Shown: in pieces, positions 1-5,109 of the stretch
Layout: every line of letters begins with the position of its first letter
Position numbering within the stretch: the stretch's first letter is position 1
Assembly (NCBI GenBank): GCA_030039575.1
Contig: JASHVH010000273.1
Location: 1 to 5,109 of the forward strand
Source: Acidimicrobiales bacterium
GTDB taxonomy: Bacteria > Actinomycetota > Acidimicrobiia > Acidimicrobiales > Palsa-688
Direction: 5' to 3'
DNA: 5,109 nucleotides
Translations under genes and position numbers: made by a program
Notes under the pieces: model-generated
What the model saw: the letters and a program-made list of their open reading frames with translations, nothing else
Database searches by the model: none
What the model was told of the DNA's origin: nothing

Positions 1-247
1 GAGCGACCCACTGGCGGCCACGTTCCTGAGCCAGGTGGGCGTCTCCGGCGCTGATGCCCCGTCAGCGGTGGTGACCGCGTTGACGGCGGCTGGCGACAGC
101 ATGCTAAATGCCGTCGTCTTCCACAGTAATAACCTCGAGCTGAGCGAGCAGTTCGACCAGACGACCGGGTTCGAGAAGAGCGTTTCGAACCTCACCTGGA
201 GCTACGCCGCCTTTCTCCTGGCCGTGGGGGCGAGGGCGCAGGTTTAG
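1..247 (+). CDS. Glucoamylase-type glycoside hydrolase (GH15), C-terminal end only
   Basis: This is the 3' end of a gene that begins before the window. The open frame runs from base 2 to a TAG at 245-247, giving 81 visible residues. The stretch LELSEQFDQTTG followed by LTWSYAAFL matches the end of the (alpha/alpha)6-barrel of family 15 glucoamylases, where fungal enzymes have SEQYDKSDG and DLTWSYAALL. In that family the Glu of SEQ is the catalytic base (Glu400 of the Aspergillus enzyme); here it is the codon at 146-148. Such enzymes release beta-D-glucose from the non-reducing ends of starch-like alpha-glucans. The protein stops shortly after the barrel, so it has no C-terminal starch-binding domain. 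Secretion cannot be judged because the N-terminus is missing. The gap to the next gene is 53 bp on the same strand. The family call rests on a short but diagnostic segment; exact substrate is unknown. Confidence 0.8.
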   Translation, partial: SDPLAATFLSQVGVSGADAPSAVVTALTAAGDSMLNAVVFHSNNLELSEQFDQTTGFEKSVSNLTWSYAAFLLAVGARAQV

Positions 248-286
248 CATAGGCTGGTCCCAAAAGTTGGTGCGGCTGTACCGAGC

Positions 287-293
287 GAGGTGA
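287..293 (+). promoter_or_regulatory. Ribosome binding site of gabD1
   Basis: GAGGTGA is a 7-base match to the anti-Shine-Dalgarno complement and ends 7 bases before the ATG at 301. It fixes the start of the aldehyde dehydrogenase. I see no convincing -35/-10 pair in the 53 bases before it, so transcription could come from upstream or from a promoter without a clear consensus. Confidence 0.8.
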
Positions 294-300
294 GGTCGAA

Positions 301-1680
301 ATGGCGATCGCGACGACGAACCCGGCGACAGGAGAGGAGCTGGAGCTTTTCCAGGAGATCTCCGAGCAGGAGCTCGAATTGTGCCTCGAGCGCGCGGCGG
401 CGGCCTTCGAGCACCAACGCCTCACCACCTTCGATCAGCGAGCCGTACCGATGCGCAGGGCGGCCGAGCTACTGGATGCCGAGCAGGAGGACGTCGCCCG
501 GCTGATGACGATCGAGATGGGGAAGACAGTCAAGTCGGCCCGGGCCGAGGTGGCCAAGTGCGCCCGAGGGTGCCGCTATTACGCCGAAAACGCTCAGGCG
601 CTGCTGGCCGACGAGGTGGCGGATGCAAACGCTGTGGGAGCTATCGCGGCCTACGCTCGCTACCAGCCGCTGGGGGTGGTCCTCGCTGTGATGCCGTGGA
701 ACTTCCCCCTCTGGCAGGTGATGCGCTTTGCCGCTCCCGCTCTGATGGCCGGGAATGTCGGTCTGCTCAAGCACGCCTCCAACGTCCCCCAGACCGCGCT
801 GTACATCGCCGATATGTTCAAGCGGGCCGGCTTTCCTGCTGGCTCGTTCCAAACGCTGCTTATCGGGTCGGCGCGAGTCGAAAGGGTCATCCGTGATCCC
901 CGGGTTGCCGCTGTCACCTTGACGGGGTCAGGCCCGGCCGGAGCGGCGGTGGCCGCAGTCGCCGGCCAGATGATCAAACCGAGTGTCCTCGAGCTCGGCG
1001 GGAGCGATGCCTTTATCGTCATGCCCAGCGCAGACCTCGAAGCCGCCGCCAGGGTGGCGACGACGGCGCGTGCTCAAAACAACGGCCAGTCATGTATTGC
1101 GGCCAAGAGGTTCATCGTCCATGAAGACGTGGCAGACGAGTTCGAGCGGCGGTTCGTCGAGAACATGTCGGCTCTCACCGTGGGCAACCCCTTCGATGAG
1201 ACCACGGACGTTGGTCCTCTCGCCACCCGGTCCGGCAGGGAAGACGTCGAAGAGCTTGTCGCCGACGCCGTGGCCAAGGGGGCCAAAGTCCTCTGTGGCG
1301 GTGAACGGTTGCCGGGCCCTGGTTGGTACTACCCCCCGACCGTAGTCACCGAAGTGACGCCGGAGATGCGTATGTACCGGGAGGAGGTCTTCGGGCCCGT
1401 CGCCACCCTGTTCCGCATCGGCAACATAGACGAGGCGATCGAGCTTGCCAATGCAACCGAGTTCGGCCTCGGCGCGAACGCGTGGACTACTGACGACGAG
1501 GAAAGCACGAGGTTCGTGCGCGATCTCGAGGCGGGCGCCGTCTTCTTGAACGGGATGGTCACGTCGTTCCCGGAGCTTCCTTTCGGGGGTATCAAGACCT
1601 CCGGGTACGGCCGCGAGCTGTCGGCCGAAGGGATCCGGGCTTTCTGCAACCTGAAAACCGTTTGGGTCGGCGGGTCATAG
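301..1680 (+). CDS. gabD1: Succinate-semialdehyde dehydrogenase, GabD1 type
   Basis: This cytoplasmic enzyme oxidises succinic semialdehyde to succinate with NAD(P)+, the last step of the GABA shunt and of routes bypassing 2-oxoglutarate dehydrogenase. The 459-residue length equals that of mycobacterial GabD1 (about 457), and similarity runs from the start (MAIATTNPATGE) to the end (CNLKTVWV). Aldehyde dehydrogenase hallmarks are all present: MPWNFPLW at 131-138 with oxyanion Asn134, the cofactor-binding Lys157 in LLKHAS, TGSGPAG at 208-214, general base Glu231 in ELGG, catalytic Cys265 in NNGQSC, and Glu362 in EEVFGP. The frame is intact and no key residue is lost. Mycobacterial GabD1 prefers NADP+; that preference here is inferred from overall resemblance. 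The gene lies 53 bp after a family 15 hydrolase on the same strand and converges with the next gene. Related semialdehyde substrates cannot be excluded, but the GabD1 assignment is firm. Confidence 0.93.
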   Translation: MAIATTNPATGEELELFQEISEQELELCLERAAAAFEHQRLTTFDQRAVPMRRAAELLDAEQEDVARLMTIEMGKTVKSARAEVAKCARGCRYYAENAQALLADEVADANAVGAIAAYARYQPLGVVLAVMPWNFPLWQVMRFAAPALMAGNVGLLKHASNVPQTALYIADMFKRAGFPAGSFQTLLIGSARVERVIRDPRVAAVTLTGSGPAGAAVAAVAGQMIKPSVLELGGSDAFIVMPSADLEAAARVATTARAQNNGQSCIAAKRFIVHEDVADEFERRFVENMSALTVGNPFDETTDVGPLATRSGREDVEELVADAVAKGAKVLCGGERLPGPGWYYPPTVVTEVTPEMRMYREEVFGPVATLFRIGNIDEAIELANATEFGLGANAWTTDDEESTRFVRDLEAGAVFLNGMVTSFPELPFGGIKTSGYGRELSAEGIRAFCNLKTVWVGGS

Positions 1681-1687
1681 CCGACCC
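1664..1687 (+). terminator. Hairpin spanning the gabD1 stop codon
   Basis: GGGTCGGC at 1664-1671 and GCCGACCC at 1680-1687 are perfect 8-bp inverted arms around an 8-base loop that includes most of the TAG stop. It is followed directly by the perfect palindrome CGGGCGCCCG at 1687-1696. No T-run follows, so it is not a classical intrinsic terminator. GC-rich hairpins without a U-tract at gene ends are common in actinobacteria. It may end transcription or protect the mRNA 3' end. Confidence 0.45.
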
Positions 1688-1697
1688 GGGCGCCCGC

Positions 1698-1716
1698 CGC
1701 TGCCGCTACGGCAGTG
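1698..1716. terminator. Candidate bidirectional terminator hairpin between convergent genes
   Basis: CTGCCG at 1700-1705 and CGGCAG at 1709-1714 form a perfect 6-bp stem with a 3-base loop (CTA). On the + strand RNA the stem extends to 8 pairs through a G-U and a C-G pair. It lies in the 54-bp gap between gabD1 and the convergent secreted-protein gene, where a terminator for both strands is expected. There is no T-run on either side, so this is a structural rather than a consensus call. Confidence 0.45.
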
Positions 1717-1734
1717 CCCACGCAACCCTCGTCA

Positions 1735-2733
1735 TTACCGGCCTTGCCAAGGGTAATCGGCCAGCGCCTGGAGTTGTGCCGGCCCGCCCGTCTCAAGGTC
1801 GTAAAGGCTGGCGCCGATCGCCCCGGCACGGTGGGCGACGTCTAGAAAACGCCAGATTTCCTTCGGGGTGGGCAGGCCAGGCGGGCCTCCCTCTGGCCCC
1901 ATGTTGTAGTCCTGCCCGATCGGGGCTACCGGCCTCCACCTCGACAGGGCGCTCACGGCCTCGGCGACGGCCAGCCCGGGCTCGGTGCACGACCAGTAGA
2001 CCATAGGCGCGAACGCGTCCACGAACGGTGCCTCGGCGCTGTACGGGTAGTTGTCCAGCCAATAACTGGTGGGCCGGAACACCGTCGCGATGACCGGCCG
2101 GTCGCCGGCGGTGGCCCGCACTAGCGAGAGGTAGTACCGGACCCGCCGCGCCGTGAGGTAAGTCCCTTCGGCAGAGGTCTCGATGTCAGGGCTGAAGGCG
2201 TCGGCGCCGGCCTTGAAGGCCAGGGCGGCCCTGGCCGCGTCGGCGGCCGGGTTGGACAGGGTCGGGAAGTCCCAGGCGATGACCGAGATCCCCGCCGCGT
2301 GCGCGGCCGGCACCAGCTCTCGCAACATCGCCCCACCGTAGAAGCCGTTCTGGCTGCTCCCCGTGCGCAGCCAGAGCTGGTGGAGCCCGGCCCGGCGGGC
2401 GGTGGCGACGACGGCAGGGACATCGAGCTTCGAACCCGGCCAGGTCGTAAGCCAGATGCCCTTCCCCGAGATGACCGAGAGGTTGACGTGCCGTGGCGGG
2501 GGCGGGCCGACCAGGGGAACCGACGCTTCCCGGACGGCGGGCGGCCCGAGCGGTGGTGGCGGCGGGAGGGGTGGGATCGGCGGCGGCGGGCAGGGTTCGG
2601 GCTGGACGGGCGGGGCTGGCAACGGGTAGAGCGTGGCCCCGCCGGCCCCCCCTGCCCCCGCGGCCGTACCGGCCACAACAGTCATGACAGCCACGGCGGT
2701 CTTCAGCATGCGAAGCGGGGCCACCGGAGTCAT
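1735..2733 (-). CDS. Secreted proline-rich protein with a TIM-barrel glycoside-hydrolase-like domain
   Basis: From the ATG at 2733 the product has 332 residues. Residues 1-33 look like a signal peptide: a short basic start (Arg8, Lys11), a hydrophobic core TAVAVMTVVAG, then a small-residue Ala/Gly tail. Residues about 37-81 are a linker that is roughly half proline. From about 84 to 328 the alternating pattern fits a (beta/alpha)8 barrel, with strand-like segments GIWLTTW, LHQLWLRTG, SVIAWDFPT, DAFSPDIET, PVIATVF, VDAFAPMVYW, VAPIGQDYN and GASLYDLE. Acidic residues at strand ends (Asp155, Asp183, Glu185) are candidate active-site residues. I recall similar actinobacterial proteins annotated only as putative hydrolases, so no substrate is assigned. 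The mature protein has exactly two cysteines, 48 in the linker and 249 in the barrel. In-frame starts exist upstream at 2814 (GTG) and 2808 (ATG), but they put about 27 non-hydrophobic residues before the signal, so 2733 is preferred, although its ribosome site is weak. A start at Met9 (2709) is also possible. Confidence 0.75.
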   Translation of the reverse strand: MTPVAPLRMLKTAVAVMTVVAGTAAGAGGAGGATLYPLPAPPVQPEPCPPPPIPPLPPPPPLGPPAVREASVPLVGPPPPRHVNLSVISGKGIWLTTWPGSKLDVPAVVATARRAGLHQLWLRTGSSQNGFYGGAMLRELVPAAHAAGISVIAWDFPTLSNPAADAARAALAFKAGADAFSPDIETSAEGTYLTARRVRYYLSLVRATAGDRPVIATVFRPTSYWLDNYPYSAEAPFVDAFAPMVYWSCTEPGLAVAEAVSALSRWRPVAPIGQDYNMGPEGGPPGLPTPKEIWRFLDVAHRAGAIGASLYDLETGGPAQLQALADYPWQGR

Positions 2734-2816
2734 TCTGACCCGTCCAGTGGTCGGAGGAACGTCGCCGGTGCACTCCGAGCCCAAGTGCCGCTGGAGCACC
2801 GCGACCATCCCCACCC

Positions 2817-2832
2817 GGTGAGCTCACTCACC
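2817..2832 (-). terminator. Small hairpin after the dehydrogenase gene
   Basis: GGTGAG and CTCACC are perfect 6-bp inverted arms with a 4-base loop, beginning 18 bases after the dehydrogenase stop codon in the direction of transcription. No T-run follows. It may weakly end or attenuate transcription between the two - strand genes, or be a 3' mRNA stabiliser. Its presence fits a true intergenic gap here, which agrees with starting the downstream gene at 2733 rather than 2814. Confidence 0.3.
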
Positions 2833-2850
2833 AGGACAAGCGGGGGCTGG

Positions 2851-3789
2851 TCAGGGCTCCAGCAGGGCTTTGACCGGGAGCGGCCGTCCGTTCATCAGCT
2901 CGTTGAAGATGAGGGCACCTTTGGTGGCCAGGGAAAACGTCTCGACCCAGGACAGGTCGAGGCGCTCTGCGTAACTAATGGCCTCGACGAACTCGGCGTC
3001 GGAGTAAGCAAAGGAACCGATGACCCGCTTTTCGTCGCGAACAAGGGCCTGTCCATTGATACCCGGGTCGGGGGCGGCCAACCCAAGCCAGATGGCAGTC
3101 CCGCCCCGGGTGAGGTGGTCCATCGCCGCCGCCCGCGTCGCCCCCACACCGACCGCGTCCACGACCACGTCGAACTCGCCGGCCAGAGCGTCGCCGACCT
3201 CCTGCACGCCGAGGCGCCGGGCGGCGTCGCGACGCTCGGGCGCGACGTCGGCGGCGGCCAGGGCGGAGGCGCCGGAGGACTGCGCCACGAACAGGCAAAC
3301 GAGGCCGATCGTCCCGCACCCGATGACACCCACCCGCCGGCCGCTCACCCCGCCGGCCAGCCCCCAGGCGTGCACAGCGTTGGCGGTGGGCTCCACGAGA
3401 GCGGCCGCTTCCCAGCTCATGGTGCTCGGTAGTTCGTGGATGGCGCTGTCCGGGACCGCCACGCGCTCGGCAAACGCCCCGGCGCGGTGCACACCCAGGA
3501 GGACGCGGTCCCGGCACAGCTGCGGCTTATGGGCTGAGCACTTGTCGCACGAACCGCAGACAAGGAGGGGGTTGACGGCGACCCGCCGGCCGTCCGGCGT
3601 GCGGCCAGCGAACTCGTGCCCCAGGATCATCGGCGGCTTGCGGAAGCCCGGCTGGCGGATGCCGTGCAGCTCGCTGCCGCAGATCCCGGCGCGAGCGACA
3701 CTGACGACCGTTTCGTTCAGCCCCGCTCGAGGCTCGGGGACTTCGTCGACCTGCACGAGGCCGGGGCCGGTGAACACGAGGGCCTTCAA
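2851..3789 (-). CDS. Zinc-dependent medium-chain alcohol/polyol dehydrogenase
   Basis: This is a 312-residue member of the medium-chain dehydrogenase/reductase family, of the sorbitol/threonine dehydrogenase type, which oxidises a secondary alcohol of a sugar or polyol with NAD(P)+ in the cytoplasm. Catalytic zinc ligands are Cys37 (GICGSELHG), His58-Glu59 (GHEF) and Glu133 (LVEP). Structural zinc ligands are Cys78, Cys81, Cys84 and Cys92. The Rossmann fold has GCGTIG at 157-162 and an acidic Asp181 at the end of the second strand, which favours NAD+ over NADP+. At 312 residues it is some 30 shorter than the usual 340-350, yet all functional motifs are kept, so it seems a compact form rather than a broken gene. 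The start is TTG at 3789-3787: an in-frame TAA lies at 3828-3826, no ATG or GTG lies between, and MKALVFTGPG is a typical family N-terminus. It is divergent from the family 4 hydrolase, suggesting a shared sugar pathway; the substrate is not known. Confidence 0.88.
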   Translation of the reverse strand: MKALVFTGPGLVQVDEVPEPRAGLNETVVSVARAGICGSELHGIRQPGFRKPPMILGHEFAGRTPDGRRVAVNPLLVCGSCDKCSAHKPQLCRDRVLLGVHRAGAFAERVAVPDSAIHELPSTMSWEAAALVEPTANAVHAWGLAGGVSGRRVGVIGCGTIGLVCLFVAQSSGASALAAADVAPERRDAARRLGVQEVGDALAGEFDVVVDAVGVGATRAAAMDHLTRGGTAIWLGLAAPDPGINGQALVRDEKRVIGSFAYSDAEFVEAISYAERLDLSWVETFSLATKGALIFNELMNGRPLPVKALLEP

Positions 3790-3792
3790 TGG

Positions 3793-3800
3793 CCCTCCCC
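3793..3800 (-). promoter_or_regulatory. Ribosome binding site supporting the TTG start
   Basis: On the - strand GGGGAGGG ends 3 bases before the TTG, so the GGAG core sits about 5 bases upstream. The purine run is strong enough to support the unusual TTG start. The next possible start, a GTG at 3777, would remove the first beta strand and lacks this spacing. Confidence 0.6.
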
Positions 3801-3862
3801 GGCGAGACGACGTTTGAACGGGGGCTTATCTGGAGACTGTCGGGACAATGACCAGTAATTCA

Positions 3863-3892
3863 ATCATCGGGTAGCGAAACACGCCAAAACAA
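3863..3892 (-). promoter_or_regulatory. Candidate promoter for the dehydrogenase gene
   Basis: On the - strand TTGTTT (complement of 3887-3892) and GATGAT (complement of 3863-3868) are 18 bases apart and match the vegetative -35 and -10 consensus at 3 and 4 of 6 positions. Transcription would start about 70 bases before the TTG codon. The inverted repeat at 3893-3910 touches the upstream edge of the -35 box. The match is weak, and high-GC genomes give such hits by chance. Confidence 0.3.
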
Positions 3893-3910
3893 TGTTCACA
3901 TGTTTGAACA
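3893..3910. repeat. 18-bp inverted repeat, candidate operator
   Basis: TGTTCACATGTTTGAACA has perfect 6-base outer arms (TGTTCA and TGAACA) separated by 6 bases; 7 of 9 positions pair over the whole half-site. Size and symmetry suit a dimeric helix-turn-helix repressor or activator. It sits between two divergent catabolic genes, 104 bp from the dehydrogenase start and 191 bp from the hydrolase start. I cannot assign it to a named regulator family. Confidence 0.5.
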
Positions 3911-4088
3911 GGGTTGGCCGCTGGAACCGCCGAGCCCAGGCTTACCACCCCAGGACGGCAGGCGGCGGGGCCGACCTCGATGCCGTCACCAGAGCGCGCC
4001 TGGTGCCCTTGTCGACGCCTCATACGTCAGGATGTCACGCTAGACCGGGGTTGCTTGCCGACTGCGGGAGCAATCGACGGCTCGAACG

Positions 4089-4094
4089 AAAGGA
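4089..4094 (+). promoter_or_regulatory. Ribosome binding site of the GH4 gene
   Basis: AAAGGA lies 7 bases before the ATG at 4102. An in-frame TAG at 4096-4098, two codons before the ATG, rules out any earlier start, so this start is secure. Confidence 0.8.
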
Positions 4095-4101
4095 ATAGGC
4101 G

Positions 4102-5109
4102 ATGGTGAAGATCGCGGTGATCGGGGCGGGCAGCCTTGTGTTCACCAGGAAGCTGGTCAGCGACCTACTGCAACAAGAGCCGACGGCCGATGCCGAGATC
4201 AGGTTGATGGACGTCGACACCGACCGGTTGACAGAGGTTGGCGAGGTCGTGGAGGCGATCGTCGCACGGAGCGGCGGCGGTGCTCGCGTCAGCCTCACCA
4301 ATGACTGCGCCGAGGCCGTGCGCGGCGTGGGCTACGTCATGAACACGATGGCGGTCGGTGGCCGGCGGGCCGTCCAACTCGACTTCGACATCCCGGAGCG
4401 TTACGGGATCCGCCAAACGATCGCCGACACGCACGGTATCGGGGGCATCTCTCGGTCGGCCCGGACGATCCCGCAAGTCCTGGCCCTGGCCAGGGTGATC
4501 GAGGAGGAGGCTCCGGATGCCTGGCTCCTCAACGAGACGAACCCGATGGCGATGGTCGTCATGTCCTTGGCCCGGGCCAGCAGCGTGCGTCATGTCGGGC
4601 TCTGCCACGATGCCGAGAACACCGCCCGCCAGCTCGCAGGTTACCTGGGGCTGGCCGATCCCTCCCGTTTGGCCTGGACGGCGGCGGGGATCAACCACAT
4701 GACGTGGTTCCTGACCCTTACCTCGGGCGGGCGTGACCTGTACCCCTTGTTGCGGGAGCGTGCCGACGACCCGGACGTCCGCCGGGGTGACGCGGTGCGC
4801 TTCGAGCTGATGGACCATTTCGGTTATTTCGTCAGTGAATCGAGCGTGCACAGTGCGGAGTACTACCCGTGGTTCCTTCACCCCGGCGGCAATGCAGAGG
4901 CACTCGGGGTCCACGGACGCGAGTACCTGGCCATACTCGACCGCCAGGAAGAGCGATTTGCCGAGGACCACCGTTCAGTACGAGAGACCAGGTCCCAGCC
5001 GGCATCCGTGGTGCCCCAGAGTGTCGAGTACGGCCCCCGAATCGTCGCCGCACTGGAGTCCAACGTGCCCTTTACCTTCATGGGGAACGTCGCCAACACC
5101 GGCCACCTC
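4102..5109 (+). CDS. Family 4 glycoside hydrolase, alpha-galactosidase (MelA)-like, 3' end missing
   Basis: The frame stays open from ATG 4102 to the window edge, giving 336 residues; MelA proteins have about 450, so roughly 100 or more are missing. Family 4 enzymes are cytoplasmic and cleave glycosides by an NAD+- and divalent metal-dependent oxidation-elimination mechanism. Visible motifs are the N-terminal Rossmann IGAGS at 7-11 with Asp37 in LMDVD, QTIADTHGIGGI at 105-116, NETNPMAM at 144-151, the metal ligand Cys168 in GLCHD, His199 in GINHM, and SSVHSAEYYPWF at 247-258, which includes a candidate catalytic Tyr. The last resembles SSEHFAEYTPWF of E. coli MelA, as does GYFVSES. MelA has CHS after GLCH-type context, whereas this protein has Cys-His-Asp (168-170), and MelA has NYVNP where this has NETNP. 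Family membership is firm; alpha-galactosidase is the best guess, with alpha-glucosidase or an alpha-uronidase as alternatives. It is divergent from a sugar-type dehydrogenase, which may share its control region. Confidence 0.9.
   Translation, partial: MVKIAVIGAGSLVFTRKLVSDLLQQEPTADAEIRLMDVDTDRLTEVGEVVEAIVARSGGGARVSLTNDCAEAVRGVGYVMNTMAVGGRRAVQLDFDIPERYGIRQTIADTHGIGGISRSARTIPQVLALARVIEEEAPDAWLLNETNPMAMVVMSLARASSVRHVGLCHDAENTARQLAGYLGLADPSRLAWTAAGINHMTWFLTLTSGGRDLYPLLRERADDPDVRRGDAVRFELMDHFGYFVSESSVHSAEYYPWFLHPGGNAEALGVHGREYLAILDRQEERFAEDHRSVRETRSQPASVVPQSVEYGPRIVAALESNVPFTFMGNVANTGHL

Larger units (their letters stand above)
3790..4101. other. Divergent intergenic control region (312 bp, no gene)
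   Basis: No convincing gene lies here; short open frames in this stretch have no recognisable content or ribosome sites. It separates the divergent dehydrogenase and family 4 hydrolase genes. It contains the 18-bp inverted repeat at 3893-3910, the octamer GTTTGAAC at 3812-3819 and again at 3902-3909, a small palindrome TGTC-GG-GACA at 3838-3847, inverted arms CACCAG/CTGGTG at 3987-3992 and 4000-4005, and arms TTGCT/AGCAA at 4051-4055 and 4069-4073 just before the hydrolase ribosome site. Part of it (about 3840-3910) is visibly more AT-rich than the genes. No regulator gene is in the window. Confidence 0.75.

Noticed and set aside
1329..1829. A 166-codon - strand open frame over the gabD1 end and the convergent gap
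   Set aside because: It overlaps conserved gabD1 sequence and the hairpins, and its product shows no recognisable features.
2520..2640. GC-rich, G-run-rich tract that could look like a repeat or G-quadruplex region
   Set aside because: It is explained by the proline codons (CCN) of the linker on the - strand; there is no regular repeat unit.
2299..3432. A 377-codon + strand open frame crossing the secreted-protein and dehydrogenase genes
   Set aside because: It lies antisense to two genes with clear domains, its product is low-complexity Gly/Arg/Pro/His-rich with no motif, and long antisense frames are expected in high-GC DNA.
4009..4037. Possible promoter for the family 4 gene starting with TTGTCG
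   Set aside because: No acceptable -10 hexamer lies 16-18 bases downstream, so the call would rest on one half-match.
3892..4098. Small open frames (68 and 64 codons) in the divergent intergenic region
   Set aside because: No ribosome binding site, no hydrophobic or domain-like pattern, and they overlap one another and the operator-like repeat.
4165..4971. A 268-codon - strand open frame opposite the family 4 hydrolase
   Set aside because: It is the antisense shadow of a gene with many conserved motifs, and no family resemblance or ribosome site is visible.

Overview
The window comes from a high-GC bacterium, most likely an actinobacterium. The coding regions strongly prefer G or C at third codon positions, start sites carry GAGG/AAGGA-type ribosome binding sites, and the aldehyde dehydrogenase matches the mycobacterial GabD1 type closely from end to end. 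No rRNA, tRNA, insertion sequence, integrase or CRISPR array is visible. This looks like an ordinary chromosomal segment rich in carbohydrate-metabolism genes rather than a mobile or defence island.

Layout. (1) Bases 1-247, + strand, hold the last 81 codons of a glycoside hydrolase family 15 (glucoamylase-type) enzyme, including the likely catalytic base. (2) Bases 301-1680, + strand, hold a complete succinate-semialdehyde dehydrogenase of the GabD1 type. Its stop codon lies in a hairpin, and a second hairpin follows in the gap between two convergent genes. (3) Bases 1735-2733, - strand, hold a predicted secreted protein: signal peptide, proline-rich linker, then a TIM-barrel domain like those of glycoside hydrolases. 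(4) Bases 2851-3789, - strand, hold a compact zinc-dependent medium-chain dehydrogenase of the sorbitol dehydrogenase/polyol type, starting with TTG. (5) Bases 3790-4101 are a 312-bp divergent intergenic region with an 18-bp inverted repeat, a repeated octamer and several smaller palindromes, likely a control region. (6) Bases 4102 to the window end, + strand, hold the first 336 codons of a family 4 glycoside hydrolase, an NAD- and metal-dependent enzyme closest to MelA-type alpha-galactosidases. It is open at the right edge.

How the genes may work together (inference). The family 4 hydrolase and the divergent dehydrogenase share a promoter region and could be co-regulated for cytoplasmic breakdown of an alpha-linked sugar or a related polyol. 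The family 15 enzyme would release glucose from alpha-glucans. GabD1 removes succinic semialdehyde into the TCA cycle and may be unrelated to the sugar genes. I found no clear evidence of a novel system. The points most worth checking are the unusual Cys-His-Asp motif in the family 4 enzyme, the operator-like inverted repeat, and the unassigned secreted TIM-barrel protein.
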